From: Clostridia bacterium
Lineage (GTDB): Bacteria > Bacillota > Clostridia > Lachnospirales > Lachnospiraceae
Direction of reading: 5' to 3'
Assembly: GCA_910574475.1 (NCBI GenBank)
Contig: CAJTAT010000006.1
Coordinates: 218,953 to 282,952 of the forward strand
DNA: 64,000 bases
Each line of letters starts with the position of its first letter. Position 1 is the first letter of the stretch. The notes beneath the pieces were generated by a model. The model made no database searches and was not told the DNA's origin. It saw only the letters and a program-made list of their open reading frames with translations. Positions 17,550 through 27,789 of the stretch are shown in pieces. The translations under genes were made by a program, and so were the position numbers.

Positions 17550-19274
17550 ATGAATAAAAAGAAAAGAAGTTTGCTTTCTTATTACAAGCCGTATAAAGGT
17601 TTGTTGGCTCTGGATCTGTTTTTTGCCATGATGGGTGCTGGGGTCAGCTTGATTTTGCCTTTGATTGTGCGCTATATTACAAACAAGGTGATTTATCAGG
17701 AAAGTGAAGCGGTATGGAATACAATTGTCTCACTGACAATTGTGATGGTGGGATTGCTGGTATTGGAGCTAGCCTGCAACTTTTATATTACCTACTGGGG
17801 TCATATTATGGGAGCCAGAATGGAATATGGCATGAGAAATGAGATTTTTGGCCATTACCAGAAGCTTTCCTTTGCATTTTATGACAACCAGAAGGTGGGA
17901 CAGCTTATGTCCCGCGTTACCAACGATCTGTTTGAAATCACAGAGCTTTTGCACCATGGCCCGGAGGATGTGATGATCTCTCTTATCAAGATTCTGGGAG
18001 CAATTGTAATCCTCTGGAATATTAATGTACGTCTTACTTTAGTAGTAGTATTATTTCTGCCGCTTATTTTCTGCTTTGCCCTGTATCTGAACAGAAAAAT
18101 GAAGCGTGTATTTAAAGAAAACCGTGTCAAAATGGCAGATATCAATGGACAGATCGAGGACAATCTCTCTGGTATTCGTGTGGTGAAATCCTTTGCCAAT
18201 GAGAACATTGAGCTGGAAAAATTTAAAGAGGGCAATAACCGTTTCTTGCAGACAAAGCGAAACAGTTATTTTTATATGGGAACTTATCACTCTGTCTTAA
18301 ATGCAATGTTGACGGGCGTTACCATTGCCGTAGTGCTTACAGGAGCCAGATTGCTTACCACTTCTGCCATGGAGGTGACAGACTTAATCACCTTCCTTTT
18401 ATATATTGCAAACTTTACAGAGCCGGTAAAAAAGCTGATCAATTTCACAGAACAGTTCCAGAATGGATATTCTGGCTATGTGCGCTTCCAGGAGATTATG
18501 GAGATTGAACCAGATATTGCAGACAGAAGGGAGGCAAAGCCTCTTGGTCAGGTAGAGGGACAGGTGGAATTTGAGGATGTATCCTTCCGCTACGAAGAAA
18601 ATACAGAGATTGTCTTAGATCATATCAACCTTCAAGTCCCGGCTGGGAGCTACGTAGCTCTTGTAGGATCATCAGGAGGGGGAAAGACCACTCTGTGCAG
18701 CCTGATTCCACGCTTTTATGATGTGACATCAGGCCAGATTCGCATTGACGGAAGAGATATTCGCGATGTGACTTTGAAGAGCCTCCGGGAAAATATTGGA
18801 ATTGTGCAGCAGGATGTGTACTTATTTGCCGGAACGGTTATGGATAATATTCTTTATGGCAAGCCAGATGCCTCCCGGGAAGAAGTGATAGAGGCAGCGA
18901 AAAATGCCAATGCTCACGATTTTATTATGGAATTGCCAGAAGGATATGATACAGATATTGGCCAGAGAGGCGTCAAGCTTTCAGGAGGCCAGAAACAGCG
19001 AATTTCCATTGCACGGGTATTTTTGAAAAATCCTCCTATATTGATTTTTGATGAAGCCACTTCGGCCCTGGACAATGAAAGTGAGCGGGTTGTGCAGGAA
19101 TCCCTGGAACATCTGGCAAAAGACAGGACGACCTTTGTGATTGCGCATCGCCTGTCAACCATACGAAATGCAGAGCGGATTTTGGTACTTACTGAAAATG
19201 GAATTGAGGAACAGGGAACTCATGAAGAACTGATGGCCCTTCACGGAGCCTATGAAAAACTGTACAATATGTGA
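17550..19274 (+). CDS. ABC exporter, fused permease and ATPase (MsbA/LmrA-like)
   Basis: 574 residues: six transmembrane helices in the first 310 or so, then a nucleotide-binding domain. The ATPase shows Walker A GSSGGGKTT, Q-loop IVQQDVYLFAG, signature LSGGQKQR, Walker B ILIFDEATSALD and the H-loop VIAHRLSTI. It acts as a homodimer or as half of a heterodimer. No second half-transporter is adjacent, which favours a homodimer. Substrate unknown, perhaps a lipid or drug. Confidence 0.92.
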   Translation: MNKKKRSLLSYYKPYKGLLALDLFFAMMGAGVSLILPLIVRYITNKVIYQESEAVWNTIVSLTIVMVGLLVLELACNFYITYWGHIMGARMEYGMRNEIFGHYQKLSFAFYDNQKVGQLMSRVTNDLFEITELLHHGPEDVMISLIKILGAIVILWNINVRLTLVVVLFLPLIFCFALYLNRKMKRVFKENRVKMADINGQIEDNLSGIRVVKSFANENIELEKFKEGNNRFLQTKRNSYFYMGTYHSVLNAMLTGVTIAVVLTGARLLTTSAMEVTDLITFLLYIANFTEPVKKLINFTEQFQNGYSGYVRFQEIMEIEPDIADRREAKPLGQVEGQVEFEDVSFRYEENTEIVLDHINLQVPAGSYVALVGSSGGGKTTLCSLIPRFYDVTSGQIRIDGRDIRDVTLKSLRENIGIVQQDVYLFAGTVMDNILYGKPDASREEVIEAAKNANAHDFIMELPEGYDTDIGQRGVKLSGGQKQRISIARVFLKNPPILIFDEATSALDNESERVVQESLEHLAKDRTTFVIAHRLSTIRNAERILVLTENGIEEQGTHEELMALHGAYEKLYNM

Positions 19275-19282
19275 GGAGTATT

Positions 19283-20176
19283 ATGGAAATCAATCTAAGA
19301 CGCCCAGAGATGGAAGATCGGGATTTAATCAATGGGTATTTAAAAGAAGCAAAGACCCGAAGCTGTGAAATGACATTTGCCAATACGTATCTCTGGTCCA
19401 GACATTACCATACAGGATTTGCCATTGTGGAGGACATGCTGGTGTTTGGAAATATGGAGGGAGATGTGTCTTTTTCATTTCCGGTGGGACCTGCCGATGA
19501 AAAAAAGGCAGTGGATGCATTGATGGCCTACTGTGAGGAGAAGGGCGTTCCCTTCCAGCTTCACAATGTCACGAAAGAAGATTTTTCTAAATTAGAAGGG
19601 TTTTACCCAGACATGCTTACAATTGCCTACAACAGGGACTATGCAGATTATGTATATGAATCTGAAAAACTAAGTCTGCTGTCGGGAAAAAAGTATCATG
19701 GAAAAAAGAACCATGTGAACAAATTTAAGACGGCTTATCCTGACTGGACGTATGAACCCATCACGAGAGAGAATGTAGAAGAATGTTTTCAGATGGCTCT
19801 GCGGTGGAGGGAACTGAATGGCTGCGAGGCAGACGAGGAGAAGCACGCAGAGATCTGTGTGACCTTGAATTTCCTGCGCCTCTTTGAAGAGTTAGAGATG
19901 CGGGGCGGCGCCCTGCGGGTAAATGGAGAAATTGTGGCATTTACCATTGGAGAGCCAGTGGGGAAGGACACTCTGGTAGTCCATATTGAGAAAGCTTTCG
20001 CAGATGTAAATGGCGCCTATGCTATGATTAACCAGCAGTTTGCAGAGCATGAAGGAGTGAACTTCACCTATATGAATCGGGAAGAGGATGTAGGAGAAGA
20101 GGGACTTCGAAAAGCAAAAATGTCCTACAAGCCCGCTTTCCTAATCGAAAAAGGGGTTGTGAGGAAAAAAGTATGA
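19283..20176 (+). CDS. DUF2156 family protein (phosphatidylglycerol lysyltransferase C-terminal-like)
   Basis: 297 residues forming a pair of GNAT-like folds, as in the soluble domain of MprF-type aminoacyl-lipid synthases, but without membrane helices. Landmarks are ANTYLWSRHYHTGFA, KLSLLSGKKYHGKKNHVNKF and YMNREEDVGEEGLRKAKMSY. The exact reaction is unknown; this cytoplasmic group has been linked to aminoacyl or acyl transfer. ATG 19283 with GAGGAG upstream is used. The 3' end overlaps hisC by 4 bases. Confidence 0.8.
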   Translation: MEINLRRPEMEDRDLINGYLKEAKTRSCEMTFANTYLWSRHYHTGFAIVEDMLVFGNMEGDVSFSFPVGPADEKKAVDALMAYCEEKGVPFQLHNVTKEDFSKLEGFYPDMLTIAYNRDYADYVYESEKLSLLSGKKYHGKKNHVNKFKTAYPDWTYEPITRENVEECFQMALRWRELNGCEADEEKHAEICVTLNFLRLFEELEMRGGALRVNGEIVAFTIGEPVGKDTLVVHIEKAFADVNGAYAMINQQFAEHEGVNFTYMNREEDVGEEGLRKAKMSYKPAFLIEKGVVRKKV

Positions 20177-21258
20177 GGGACAAAAGATTGAAAAAATGGG
20201 AAGAAAATATCAGAAAAGTAGTTCCCTATACCCCAGGGGAACAGCCCAGCCAGCCTGGAATGATTAAGTTAAATACAAATGAGAACCCTTATCCCCCTGC
20301 GCCCGGTGTGAGAAAGGCTATGGAGGAGATGCAGGAGGAACGGTTCCGGCTGTATCCTGATCCCACATCAGCAGTTTTGACCCATGCCCTGGCTGAATTT
20401 TATCATCGGGATCCGGAACAATTTTTTGTGGGCGTAGGCTCTGACGATGTTCTTGCAATGGCATTTCAGACTTTCTTCAACTCCAAAAAGCCAATTCTGT
20501 TTCCTGACATCAGTTATTCCTTTTATTCTGTCTGGGCAGACTTATTCCAAATTCCTTATTGCTGCCCGGCATTGGATGAAAATTTCCGAATCCGAGGGGG
20601 AGACTACCTGGGAGAAAACGGGGGAATTATATTTCCTAACCCCAATGCTCCCACAGGTATCTATATGGAACTGGATGAGATAGAAGAGATTCTTCGCCAA
20701 AATCAGGATGTGATTGTGATTGTGGATGAGGCTTATATTGACTTTGCCGGCCCTTCAGCTATGGAGCTGGTGGATCGATATGACAATCTGCTGGTTGTTC
20801 AGACCTTTTCCAAATCCCGCTCCATGGCTGGTATGCGCATTGGATTTGCGGCGGGCAATCCTGAGTTGATTCACTATCTGAATGATGTGAAGTTTTCCTT
20901 TAATTCTTACACTATGAATCAACCCTCTCAAATCCTGGGGGCCGAGGCCGTAAAAGACAGGGAATATTTTTATGATACCTTGAAAAAGATTACAGATACC
21001 CGTGAGCGGACAAAGAAAGAGCTGGCCGAGCTTGGATTTGTCTTTCCAGACTCTAAGGCGAACTTTATCTTTGCATCCCATAAAACCTGCCCGGCTAAGG
21101 AGCTATTTGAGGCATTGAAGCAGAAGCAAATTTATGTGCGCTATTTTGACTCTCCACGAATCAATAACTATCTGCGAATAACCGTTGGGACAGATGCACA
21201 GATGGATGCTCTGCTGGCATTTTTAAGAGATTATCTGAAAGGGAAGGAAAACATATGA
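20173..21258 (+). CDS. hisC: Histidinol-phosphate aminotransferase family (HisC-like)
   Basis: 361-residue class I/II PLP aminotransferase. LNTNENPYPPAPGVR near the start, PNPNAPTG in the middle, VDEAYIDFAG (PLP-binding Asp), and TFSKSRSMAGMRIGF with the Schiff-base Lys all match HisC. It normally converts imidazole-acetol phosphate to histidinol phosphate. No other his genes are near, and it is translationally coupled (4-base overlaps both sides) to a DUF2156 gene and a small membrane protein. Action on another amino acid is therefore possible. Confidence 0.8.
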   Translation: MRDKRLKKWEENIRKVVPYTPGEQPSQPGMIKLNTNENPYPPAPGVRKAMEEMQEERFRLYPDPTSAVLTHALAEFYHRDPEQFFVGVGSDDVLAMAFQTFFNSKKPILFPDISYSFYSVWADLFQIPYCCPALDENFRIRGGDYLGENGGIIFPNPNAPTGIYMELDEIEEILRQNQDVIVIVDEAYIDFAGPSAMELVDRYDNLLVVQTFSKSRSMAGMRIGFAAGNPELIHYLNDVKFSFNSYTMNQPSQILGAEAVKDREYFYDTLKKITDTRERTKKELAELGFVFPDSKANFIFASHKTCPAKELFEALKQKQIYVRYFDSPRINNYLRITVGTDAQMDALLAFLRDYLKGKENI

Positions 21259-21764
21259 CAGAGACATTAGTACAGTGGTTTGTGGAGACATTAGGAGGAA
21301 GTGCGGCAAAGGAATTAGTGATCTTTATCATTTCCATGATTCCTATTTTGGAGCTGAGGGGTGGACTCTTAGCGGCTGGTCCGGCTTTTTTGGATGTGGA
21401 AATGTGGCGAGCTATTCCTATCTGTATTGTTGGCAATCTGATTCCTGTTCCATTTATTTTACTCTTTATTACGAAAATATTCGACTGGTTGAAGAAGACA
21501 AGCCTGTTTCGGCCAATGGTGGAAAAATTAGAAAACCGGGCTATGAATAAAAAGGAGCAGATAGAAAAGTACGAGTTCTGGGGATTGCTGCTTTTTGTGG
21601 GAATTCCTCTTCCTGGAACAGGGGCCTGGACAGGCTCTCTTATTGCCTCCTTACTTGGGATTAAGTTTAAGAGAGCATTTCCGGCTGTGATTTTAGGAGT
21701 ACTATTGGCGGCATTTATTATGACCATTTTATCATATACTATTCTGGGATCAATCTTTGGATAA
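21255..21764 (+). CDS. Small multidrug export family membrane protein
   Basis: 169 residues with four or five hydrophobic helices. Key blocks are ISMIPILELRGGLLAAGP, IGNLIPVPFILLF and GIPLPGTGAWTGSLIASLLG, characteristic of the Sm_multidrug_ex family (related to DedA-like transport proteins). It overlaps hisC by 4 bases and is followed by a lipid kinase gene. Despite the family name, export function has little direct support. Confidence 0.85.
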   Translation: MTETLVQWFVETLGGSAAKELVIFIISMIPILELRGGLLAAGPAFLDVEMWRAIPICIVGNLIPVPFILLFITKIFDWLKKTSLFRPMVEKLENRAMNKKEQIEKYEFWGLLLFVGIPLPGTGAWTGSLIASLLGIKFKRAFPAVILGVLLAAFIMTILSYTILGSIFG

Positions 21765-21788
21765 TTTGGATAAGAGGTGAAGGATGTA

Positions 21789-22715
21789 ATGGATCAGTCG
21801 GAAAAGAAATTATTTTTAATTTACAACCCACATGCGGGGAAAGAACACATTAAAGGGAGACTTTATGAGATCGTTCAGGTTCTTGCAGATGCCGGTTATG
21901 AGCTGACTGTCTACCCAACCAAGGGCTATCAGGACGCCACAGAACGGATTGTTAATCTGCCGGATGGCTATGACATGGTGGTGTGCAGTGGGGGAGACGG
22001 GACATTGGACGAGGTTGTAACAGGGATGATGCGCCGGGAAAACAAAATTCCCATTGGTTACATTCCGGCAGGGACCTGCAATGACTTTGCCCGTTCCTTA
22101 AAAATTCCAAATCAAATGGGGAAGGCTGCGGAGATTGCCGCCTATGGTGAAAACTTTTCCTTTGATGTGGGTTCCTTTAATGAAAATAATTTTATCTACA
22201 TTGCAGCCTTTGGTATTTTTACAGATGTATCTTATTCCACAAAACAGGAAGTGAAGAATACGCTGGGACAGATGGCTTATGTTTTGGAGGGGATGAAACG
22301 TCTGTACAACGTAAAATCGTACTACTTGAGAGTGACAAGTGAGGAGATGACCTTTGAGGGTGATTTCTTGTTTGGTATGGTAACAAACTCCAAGTCGGTG
22401 GGTGGATTTAAGAGCATCATTGGAAAAAATGTGATCTTTGACGACGGCGTATATGAAATTACTTTCATTCGCCGGCCCAGCAACCCCATGGAACTTCAGG
22501 AAATTTTGGCGGCCCTGCTGATCAAAGAGATTGATACTAAGTATATGTATTCTTTTCGCAGTTCCCGAATCGTGGTGGAATCAGTAGAACCAGTACCATG
22601 GACCCTGGACGGAGAGTTTGGGGGAGAGCATAAACGTGTGGTGATCTCCAACAACCCCCGTGCTGTGGAGATTCGTGTGACAAAGCAGGAAGAACAATCA
22701 ATAGTTGTATTGTGA
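21789..22715 (+). CDS. Diacylglycerol/lipid kinase family protein (YegS/DgkB-like)
   Basis: 308-residue kinase with the DAGK catalytic signature VVCSGGDGTLDEVVTG, preceded by LFLIYNPHAGKE and followed by GYIPAGTCNDFARSL. This family phosphorylates diacylglycerol or related lipids at the inner membrane and recycles lipid from polymer synthesis. ATG 21789 (GAAGGA upstream) is preferred to GTG 21777. It is 19 bases upstream of glnN1, so readthrough into glnN1 is likely. Confidence 0.88.
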   Translation: MDQSEKKLFLIYNPHAGKEHIKGRLYEIVQVLADAGYELTVYPTKGYQDATERIVNLPDGYDMVVCSGGDGTLDEVVTGMMRRENKIPIGYIPAGTCNDFARSLKIPNQMGKAAEIAAYGENFSFDVGSFNENNFIYIAAFGIFTDVSYSTKQEVKNTLGQMAYVLEGMKRLYNVKSYYLRVTSEEMTFEGDFLFGMVTNSKSVGGFKSIIGKNVIFDDGVYEITFIRRPSNPMELQEILAALLIKEIDTKYMYSFRSSRIVVESVEPVPWTLDGEFGGEHKRVVISNNPRAVEIRVTKQEEQSIVVL

Positions 22716-22734
22716 CTTTTAACAGGAGTATAGA

Positions 22735-24858
22735 ATGAGAGAAAAGACGAATATATCAGAGATATTTGGAGAAAACGTATTTAATGACACAGTCATGCGG
22801 GAACGCTTGCCAAAAAAAATTTATAAAGAGCTGAAAGAAACCATACAGGAGGGAAAAGAGCTTGATTTGGCTGTAGCCGATGTAGTGGCTCACGAGATGA
22901 AAGAGTGGGCCATCGAGCATGGAGCTACTCACTATTCCCACTGGTTCCAGCCTTTGACTGGAGCTACAGCGGAAAAGCATGACGCTTTTTTGTCTGCCCC
23001 AGGCTCTGACGGAAAAGTCTTGATGGAATTTTCTGGGAAAGAGCTGGTAAAAGGAGAGCCAGATGCCTCTTCCTTTCCATCAGGAGGCTTGCGCGCCACT
23101 TTTGAGGCAAGAGGATATACGGCGTGGGATTGTACTTCTCCCGCATTTGTGAAAAAAGATATGGATGGAACCAGGGCCATTCTCTATATCCCCACTGCTT
23201 TTTGCTCTTACAAGGGAGAAGCTCTGGATCAGAAGACTCCGCTTTTGCGTTCCATGGAAGCAGTGAATAAGCAAGCCATGCGCCTTTTGCGTTTATTTGG
23301 AAATGCCACATCCCGCAAAGTGACTCCTTCTGTGGGAGCAGAACAGGAATATTTTCTCGTAGACAGAGAAATGTATTTAAAACGCAAGGATCTGGTATTT
23401 ACAGGCCGGACCCTGTTTGGAGCTATGCCGCCAAAGGGCCAGGAATTGGACGACCATTATTTTGGTGTCATCCGGGAGCGGATTGCAGACTTTATGAAGG
23501 ATGTGAACAACGAACTGTGGAAGCTGGGAGTATCAGCCAAAACCCAGCACAATGAAGTGGCTCCGGGTCAACATGAGCTGGCACCTATCTATGCAGAGTG
23601 CAATGTGGCAGTAGATCACAATCAGCTTGTGATGGAGACATTGAAAAAAGTAGCCTATCAGCATGGCCTCCAGTGCCTGCTCCACGAAAAGCCTTTTGCG
23701 GGAGTCAATGGATCGGGAAAGCACAACAACTGGTCCCTGACTACGGATGACGGCATTAATTTGCTGGATCCGGGGAAGACCCCCCATGATAATATCCAGT
23801 TTTTATTAGTGCTTACTTGTATCTTAAAGGCTGTGGATACCCATGCAGCCTTGCTTCGGGAGTCTGCTGCCGATGTGGGAAACGATCACCGTCTGGGGGC
23901 AAGTGAAGCTCCGCCAGCTATTGTCTCTGTGTATTTGGGGGCCCAGTTGGAAGACGTATTGTCTCAGCTTATCAGCACGGGAGAAGCGACTCATAGCTTA
24001 AAAGGCGGCCATTTACATACGGGTGTAAAGACCTTGCCTGATTTTGCCAAGGATGCTACAGACAGAAACCGTACCTCGCCTTTTGCCTTTACAGGTAATA
24101 AGTTTGAGTTTCGTATGGTAGGTTCCCGGGACTCTGTGGCAGAACCTAATGTAGTCTTAAATACCATAGTGGCAGAAGCCTTTTCAGAAGCCTGTGATTA
24201 TTTGGAAAAAGCAGAAGATTTTGATATGGCAGTCCATGATCTCATCAAAATCTATGCCTCCAATCATCGCCGCATTGTATTTAATGGCAATGGTTATTCT
24301 GACGAATGGGTGGCAGAAGCAGAGCGCAGAGGGCTTCCCAATATTAAGACAATGGTAGATTCCATTCCGGTACTGACAGAAGAAAAGACAGTTGAGCTTT
24401 TTGAACACTTTGGAGTATTTACCCGTGCGGAGCTGGAATCACGGGCTGAAATCCAGTATGAGACTTATGCAAAGGCCATTAATATTGAAGCCCGCTCCAT
24501 GATTGACATTGCAAGCAAGCATATTATTCCCTCTGTTTTACAATATACTACGGCCCTTGCCACATCAGTCAATCAGATACGCTCTGCGTGTGCGGAGGCA
24601 AATATCAGCGTGCAGATAGAACTGCTCAAAGAATGTTCCTCTCTGCTGGCAGCTACAAAGGCTGCCCTAAAGAAGCTGGTTGAAGTGACGGACATTGCTG
24701 CCCAGAAGAAAGAGGGAAGGGAGAGAGCTGTCTATTTTAATGATTTCGTGGTTCCGGCTATGGAAGAGCTGCGCTGTCCTGTAGATAAGCTGGAAATGCT
24801 GGTGGCCAAGGATATGTGGCCTATGCCCTCCTACGGGGATCTGCTTTTTGAGGTTTGA
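22735..24858 (+). CDS. glnN: Type III glutamine synthetase, copy 1
   Basis: 707-residue GSIII, which makes glutamine from glutamate, ammonia and ATP in the cytosol. The length is typical of GSIII and much longer than GlnA. Signatures: [19 protein letters not shown] (GSIII-specific N-terminal region), [11 protein letters not shown] (metal-binding Glu), [18 protein letters not shown], and [11 protein letters not shown] in the ATP/glutamate site. [15 protein letters not shown] is also conserved. No promoter stands out in the 19 bases upstream, so it may share the lipid kinase transcript. A close paralogue of the same length lies 183 bases downstream. Confidence 0.95.
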   Translation: MREKTNISEIFGENVFNDTVMRERLPKKIYKELKETIQEGKELDLAVADVVAHEMKEWAIEHGATHYSHWFQPLTGATAEKHDAFLSAPGSDGKVLMEFSGKELVKGEPDASSFPSGGLRATFEARGYTAWDCTSPAFVKKDMDGTRAILYIPTAFCSYKGEALDQKTPLLRSMEAVNKQAMRLLRLFGNATSRKVTPSVGAEQEYFLVDREMYLKRKDLVFTGRTLFGAMPPKGQELDDHYFGVIRERIADFMKDVNNELWKLGVSAKTQHNEVAPGQHELAPIYAECNVAVDHNQLVMETLKKVAYQHGLQCLLHEKPFAGVNGSGKHNNWSLTTDDGINLLDPGKTPHDNIQFLLVLTCILKAVDTHAALLRESAADVGNDHRLGASEAPPAIVSVYLGAQLEDVLSQLISTGEATHSLKGGHLHTGVKTLPDFAKDATDRNRTSPFAFTGNKFEFRMVGSRDSVAEPNVVLNTIVAEAFSEACDYLEKAEDFDMAVHDLIKIYASNHRRIVFNGNGYSDEWVAEAERRGLPNIKTMVDSIPVLTEEKTVELFEHFGVFTRAELESRAEIQYETYAKAINIEARSMIDIASKHIIPSVLQYTTALATSVNQIRSACAEANISVQIELLKECSSLLAATKAALKKLVEVTDIAAQKKEGRERAVYFNDFVVPAMEELRCPVDKLEMLVAKDMWPMPSYGDLLFEV

Positions 24859-24880
24859 GATAAAAAATTTGATTTTGCTA

Positions 24881-24973
24881 TTGCATTTTTGTAAAAGATC
24901 GTGTATTTTATAGAAAGATTAAAAAACGAAATGAACGAAGGCGTTCCGATTATCGGGATGCCTTCATTTTTTA
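24881..24973 (+). promoter_or_regulatory. Candidate promoter and leader terminator (attenuator) ahead of glnN2
   Basis: TTGCAT (24881-24886), a 17-base spacer and TATTTT (24904-24909) form a weak promoter. About 20 bases past its start site lies a 12-bp hairpin (24937-24965, arms beginning GAAGGC, loop ATTAT) followed by ATTTTTT, a clear intrinsic terminator. It could end glnN1 transcripts, or stop leader transcripts of glnN2 unless antiterminated. Readthrough from glnN1 is also possible. Confidence 0.6.
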
Positions 24974-25041
24974 TGCACGAGGGCCCCGAGAGAGGCGCAT
25001 ATGGAAATTTTCGTATTTAGTCGGAAAGGATGGAGAATATT

Positions 25042-27153
25042 ATGAGCGAATTTACGAATGTATCTGAGATTTTTGGTTCCAATGTGTTCAATGATGCAGT
25101 GATGCAGGAACGCCTGCCCAAGAAAGTGTATCGGGAGCTGAAGAAAACCATTGAAGAAGGAAAAGAACTGGATTTGGCAACTGCCGATGTGATAGCTCAC
25201 GAGATGAAGGAATGGGCTATCGAAAAGGGAGCCACTCACTATACCCACTGGTTTCAGCCTCTGACTGGGGTCACGGCAGAGAAACACGACTCTTTTATCA
25301 GCGCTCCCAATGCTGAGGGAAAAGTCCTGATGAGTTTCTCGGGAAAGGAATTGATCAAGGGAGAACCGGATGCCTCCTCTTTCCCCTCAGGAGGCCTGCG
25401 CGCTACCTTTGAGGCGAGAGGCTACACGGCCTGGGATTGTACCTCACCGGCTTTTGTGAGACAGGATGCGGCAGGAGGAACACTCTGTATTCCCACAGCG
25501 TTCTGCTCTTATACAGGGGAGGCTCTCGACCAGAAAACACCGCTCTTGCGTTCCATGGAGGCGATCAACAGTCAGGCTCTTCGGCTTTTGAGATTATTTG
25601 GAAATACCACTTCTAAAAAAGTGACCCCCTGTGTAGGGCCAGAACAGGAATATTTCCTGATTGATAAGGAAAAGTATTTACAGAGAAAAGATTTAATCTA
25701 TACAGGGCGAACCTTGTTCGGCGCCATGCCTCCCAAGGGACAAGAGCTGGATGATCACTACTTTGGAAATATTCGCCAGCGCATTGCCGCATTTATGAAA
25801 GAGGTCAATGAAGAGCTGTGGAAGCTTGGGGTTACAGCCAAGACTCAGCACAATGAGGTTGCCCCGGCACAGCACGAACTGGCGCCTATTTATGCGGAGT
25901 CCAATGTAGCTGTAGATCATAACCAGATTATTATGAAGACTCTGAAAATGGTTGCCTGCCGTCACGGTCTTCAGTGCTTGCTCCACGAAAAGCCCTTTGC
26001 CGGTGTGAATGGATCTGGAAAGCACAATAACTGGTCAATTACCACAGATGATGGGATCAATCTCCTGGATCCAGGTACCACCCCTCATGAGAACATCCAG
26101 TTCTTGATGGTGCTTTCTTGTATCTTAAAAGCAGTAGATACCCATGCGGATCTTCTTCGGGAGTCTGCGGCTGATGTGGGAAATGATCACAGACTGGGAG
26201 CAAACGAAGCGCCGCCAGCGATTATTTCCATCTTTCTGGGAGAACAGTTGGAGGACGTAGTAGAACAGCTTATCAGCACAGGAGCCGCCACCCATTCCCT
26301 GACAGGTGGGAAGCTGGTGACAGGCGTTAAAACATTGCCAGATTTAACAAAGGATGCCACAGACCGCAACCGTACCTCTCCCTTTGCCTTTACAGGCAAT
26401 AAATTTGAGTTTCGTATGGTAGGCTCTAAGGACTCCATTGCTTCTCCCAATACTGTGTTAAATACTATTGTAGCAGAGACTTTCGCGGAGGCTTGTGATG
26501 TACTGGAGAAAGCAGATGATTTTGAAATGGCGGTCCATGATCTCATTAAAAAGTACCTGACAAAGCATCAGAGAATTATTTTCAATGGCAACGGATACTC
26601 CCAGGAATGGGTGGAGGAGGCAGAGAGAAGAGGACTTCCCAATATTAAGTCTATGGTAGACACTATTCCCACTCTGACCACAGACAAGGCTGTTGCATTA
26701 TTTGAAAGGTTTCATGTGTTTACAAAGGCGGAGCTTGAATCGCGTGCAGAGATTAAATATGAGACTTATGCTAAGGCTATCAACATTGAAGCAAAGACTA
26801 TGATTGATATTGCCAGCAAACAGATTATACCGGCTGTGATCAAATATACCAAGTCCCTGGCTGATACGGTGAACTCTGTGCTGGCCGCTGGAGCTGAGGC
26901 CAGTGTTCAGATAGAACTTCTGAATGAGGTATCCACCCTTCTGTCAGACACAAAGGCGGCTTTGACTAAGCTCATTGACCTGGATGCAAAATCCACTGAG
27001 ATTCCAGAAGGAGCGAAGCTGGCACATTATTTCCATGATGAAATTATTCCCACCATGGATGAGCTTCGGGCGCCAATAGATCGATTGGAGATGATTGTAG
27101 ATAAAGAAATGTGGCCTATGCCTTCTTATGGAGATTTGATGTTCGAGGTATAA
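25042..27153 (+). CDS. glnN: Type III glutamine synthetase, copy 2
   Basis: 703-residue GSIII, close to copy 1 across its whole length with the same active-site blocks: [40 protein letters not shown]. Differences are scattered, with one clear patch at 155-160 ([10 protein letters not shown] against [10 protein letters not shown]). It therefore looks like an old tandem duplication with both copies kept functional. ATG 25042 has a GGAG site; ATG 25030 is an alternative. It has its own leader with a terminator, unlike copy 1, which points to separate control. Confidence 0.95.
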   Translation: MSEFTNVSEIFGSNVFNDAVMQERLPKKVYRELKKTIEEGKELDLATADVIAHEMKEWAIEKGATHYTHWFQPLTGVTAEKHDSFISAPNAEGKVLMSFSGKELIKGEPDASSFPSGGLRATFEARGYTAWDCTSPAFVRQDAAGGTLCIPTAFCSYTGEALDQKTPLLRSMEAINSQALRLLRLFGNTTSKKVTPCVGPEQEYFLIDKEKYLQRKDLIYTGRTLFGAMPPKGQELDDHYFGNIRQRIAAFMKEVNEELWKLGVTAKTQHNEVAPAQHELAPIYAESNVAVDHNQIIMKTLKMVACRHGLQCLLHEKPFAGVNGSGKHNNWSITTDDGINLLDPGTTPHENIQFLMVLSCILKAVDTHADLLRESAADVGNDHRLGANEAPPAIISIFLGEQLEDVVEQLISTGAATHSLTGGKLVTGVKTLPDLTKDATDRNRTSPFAFTGNKFEFRMVGSKDSIASPNTVLNTIVAETFAEACDVLEKADDFEMAVHDLIKKYLTKHQRIIFNGNGYSQEWVEEAERRGLPNIKSMVDTIPTLTTDKAVALFERFHVFTKAELESRAEIKYETYAKAINIEAKTMIDIASKQIIPAVIKYTKSLADTVNSVLAAGAEASVQIELLNEVSTLLSDTKAALTKLIDLDAKSTEIPEGAKLAHYFHDEIIPTMDELRAPIDRLEMIVDKEMWPMPSYGDLMFEV

Positions 27154-27205
27154 GTACCTTCTGTGTCCCTTTGCCAATAGAGGGTACGAATAGTTTTCAA
27201 CAAAA

Positions 27206-27256
27206 GAGGATGCATCACTTAGCTTTATGCTATCGATGCATCCTCTTCGTTTTGCT
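27206..27256. terminator. Bidirectional terminator between glnN2 and bactofilin gene
   Basis: Arms AAGAGGATGCATC and GATGCATCCTCTT surround an 18-base loop, with short T-rich tails on both strands. It sits between convergent genes, as expected. Confidence 0.75.
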
Positions 27257-27297
27257 CCATATCCGATGCCCTCTTTTGTAAGGGGTACATAATAGGA

Positions 27298-27774
27298 TTA
27301 AAACTTATCTTCATATTTGGCTTCAGACGACTCTTCCTGTGGCTGTGGCGCCTCTTTAATCACTGGTATTCCACCACTTTCTGAAGTGGGTGTTGTGGTA
27401 TGACTCTGAGTAATCATAGCACATCTTCCATCAAAGTAAGCATCTTCATCAATGACAAGAGATCTTGCAGTGATATTGCCGACGATACGACCTGTGGAGA
27501 AAAGTTCCAGTTTACCTGCAGAACTGATGTCACCATCTACCTTTCCAGAGATAACGACATTCTGAGCAGCAATATTCCCTTTGATTTTGCCCTGAGGCCC
27601 TACAATCAGATTGCCTTCACAGATGCAGTTTCCAGTGATGCTACCGTCAATGCGGGTATCCTCCGGTGCACTGATATTACCCTCAAAGATGGCTCCCGGG
27701 CCAATCAGAGTACCAATTTTTGTCTGTGCTACTGTCGTAGAAGCAGGGGTTGACTTGTTACTTTTTCCTAACAT
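27298..27774 (-). CDS. Bactofilin family protein
   Basis: 158-residue polymer-forming cytoskeletal protein. A central DUF583 beta-helix (about 20-125) shows regular short repeats with GxI/GxV turns, such as IGPGAIFEGNISAPED and GNCICEGNLIVG. Disordered tails flank it, and the C-terminus is acidic and Pro/Glu-rich. Bactofilins form filaments under the membrane and often recruit a LytM/M23 partner to shape the wall. The gene for such a partner lies directly upstream, 15 bases away. ATG 27774 has AGGAGG upstream. Confidence 0.9.
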   Translation of the reverse strand: MLGKSNKSTPASTTVAQTKIGTLIGPGAIFEGNISAPEDTRIDGSITGNCICEGNLIVGPQGKIKGNIAAQNVVISGKVDGDISSAGKLELFSTGRIVGNITARSLVIDEDAYFDGRCAMITQSHTTTPTSESGGIPVIKEAPQPQEESSEAKYEDKF

Positions 27775-27789
27775 GATAATATCCTCCTT

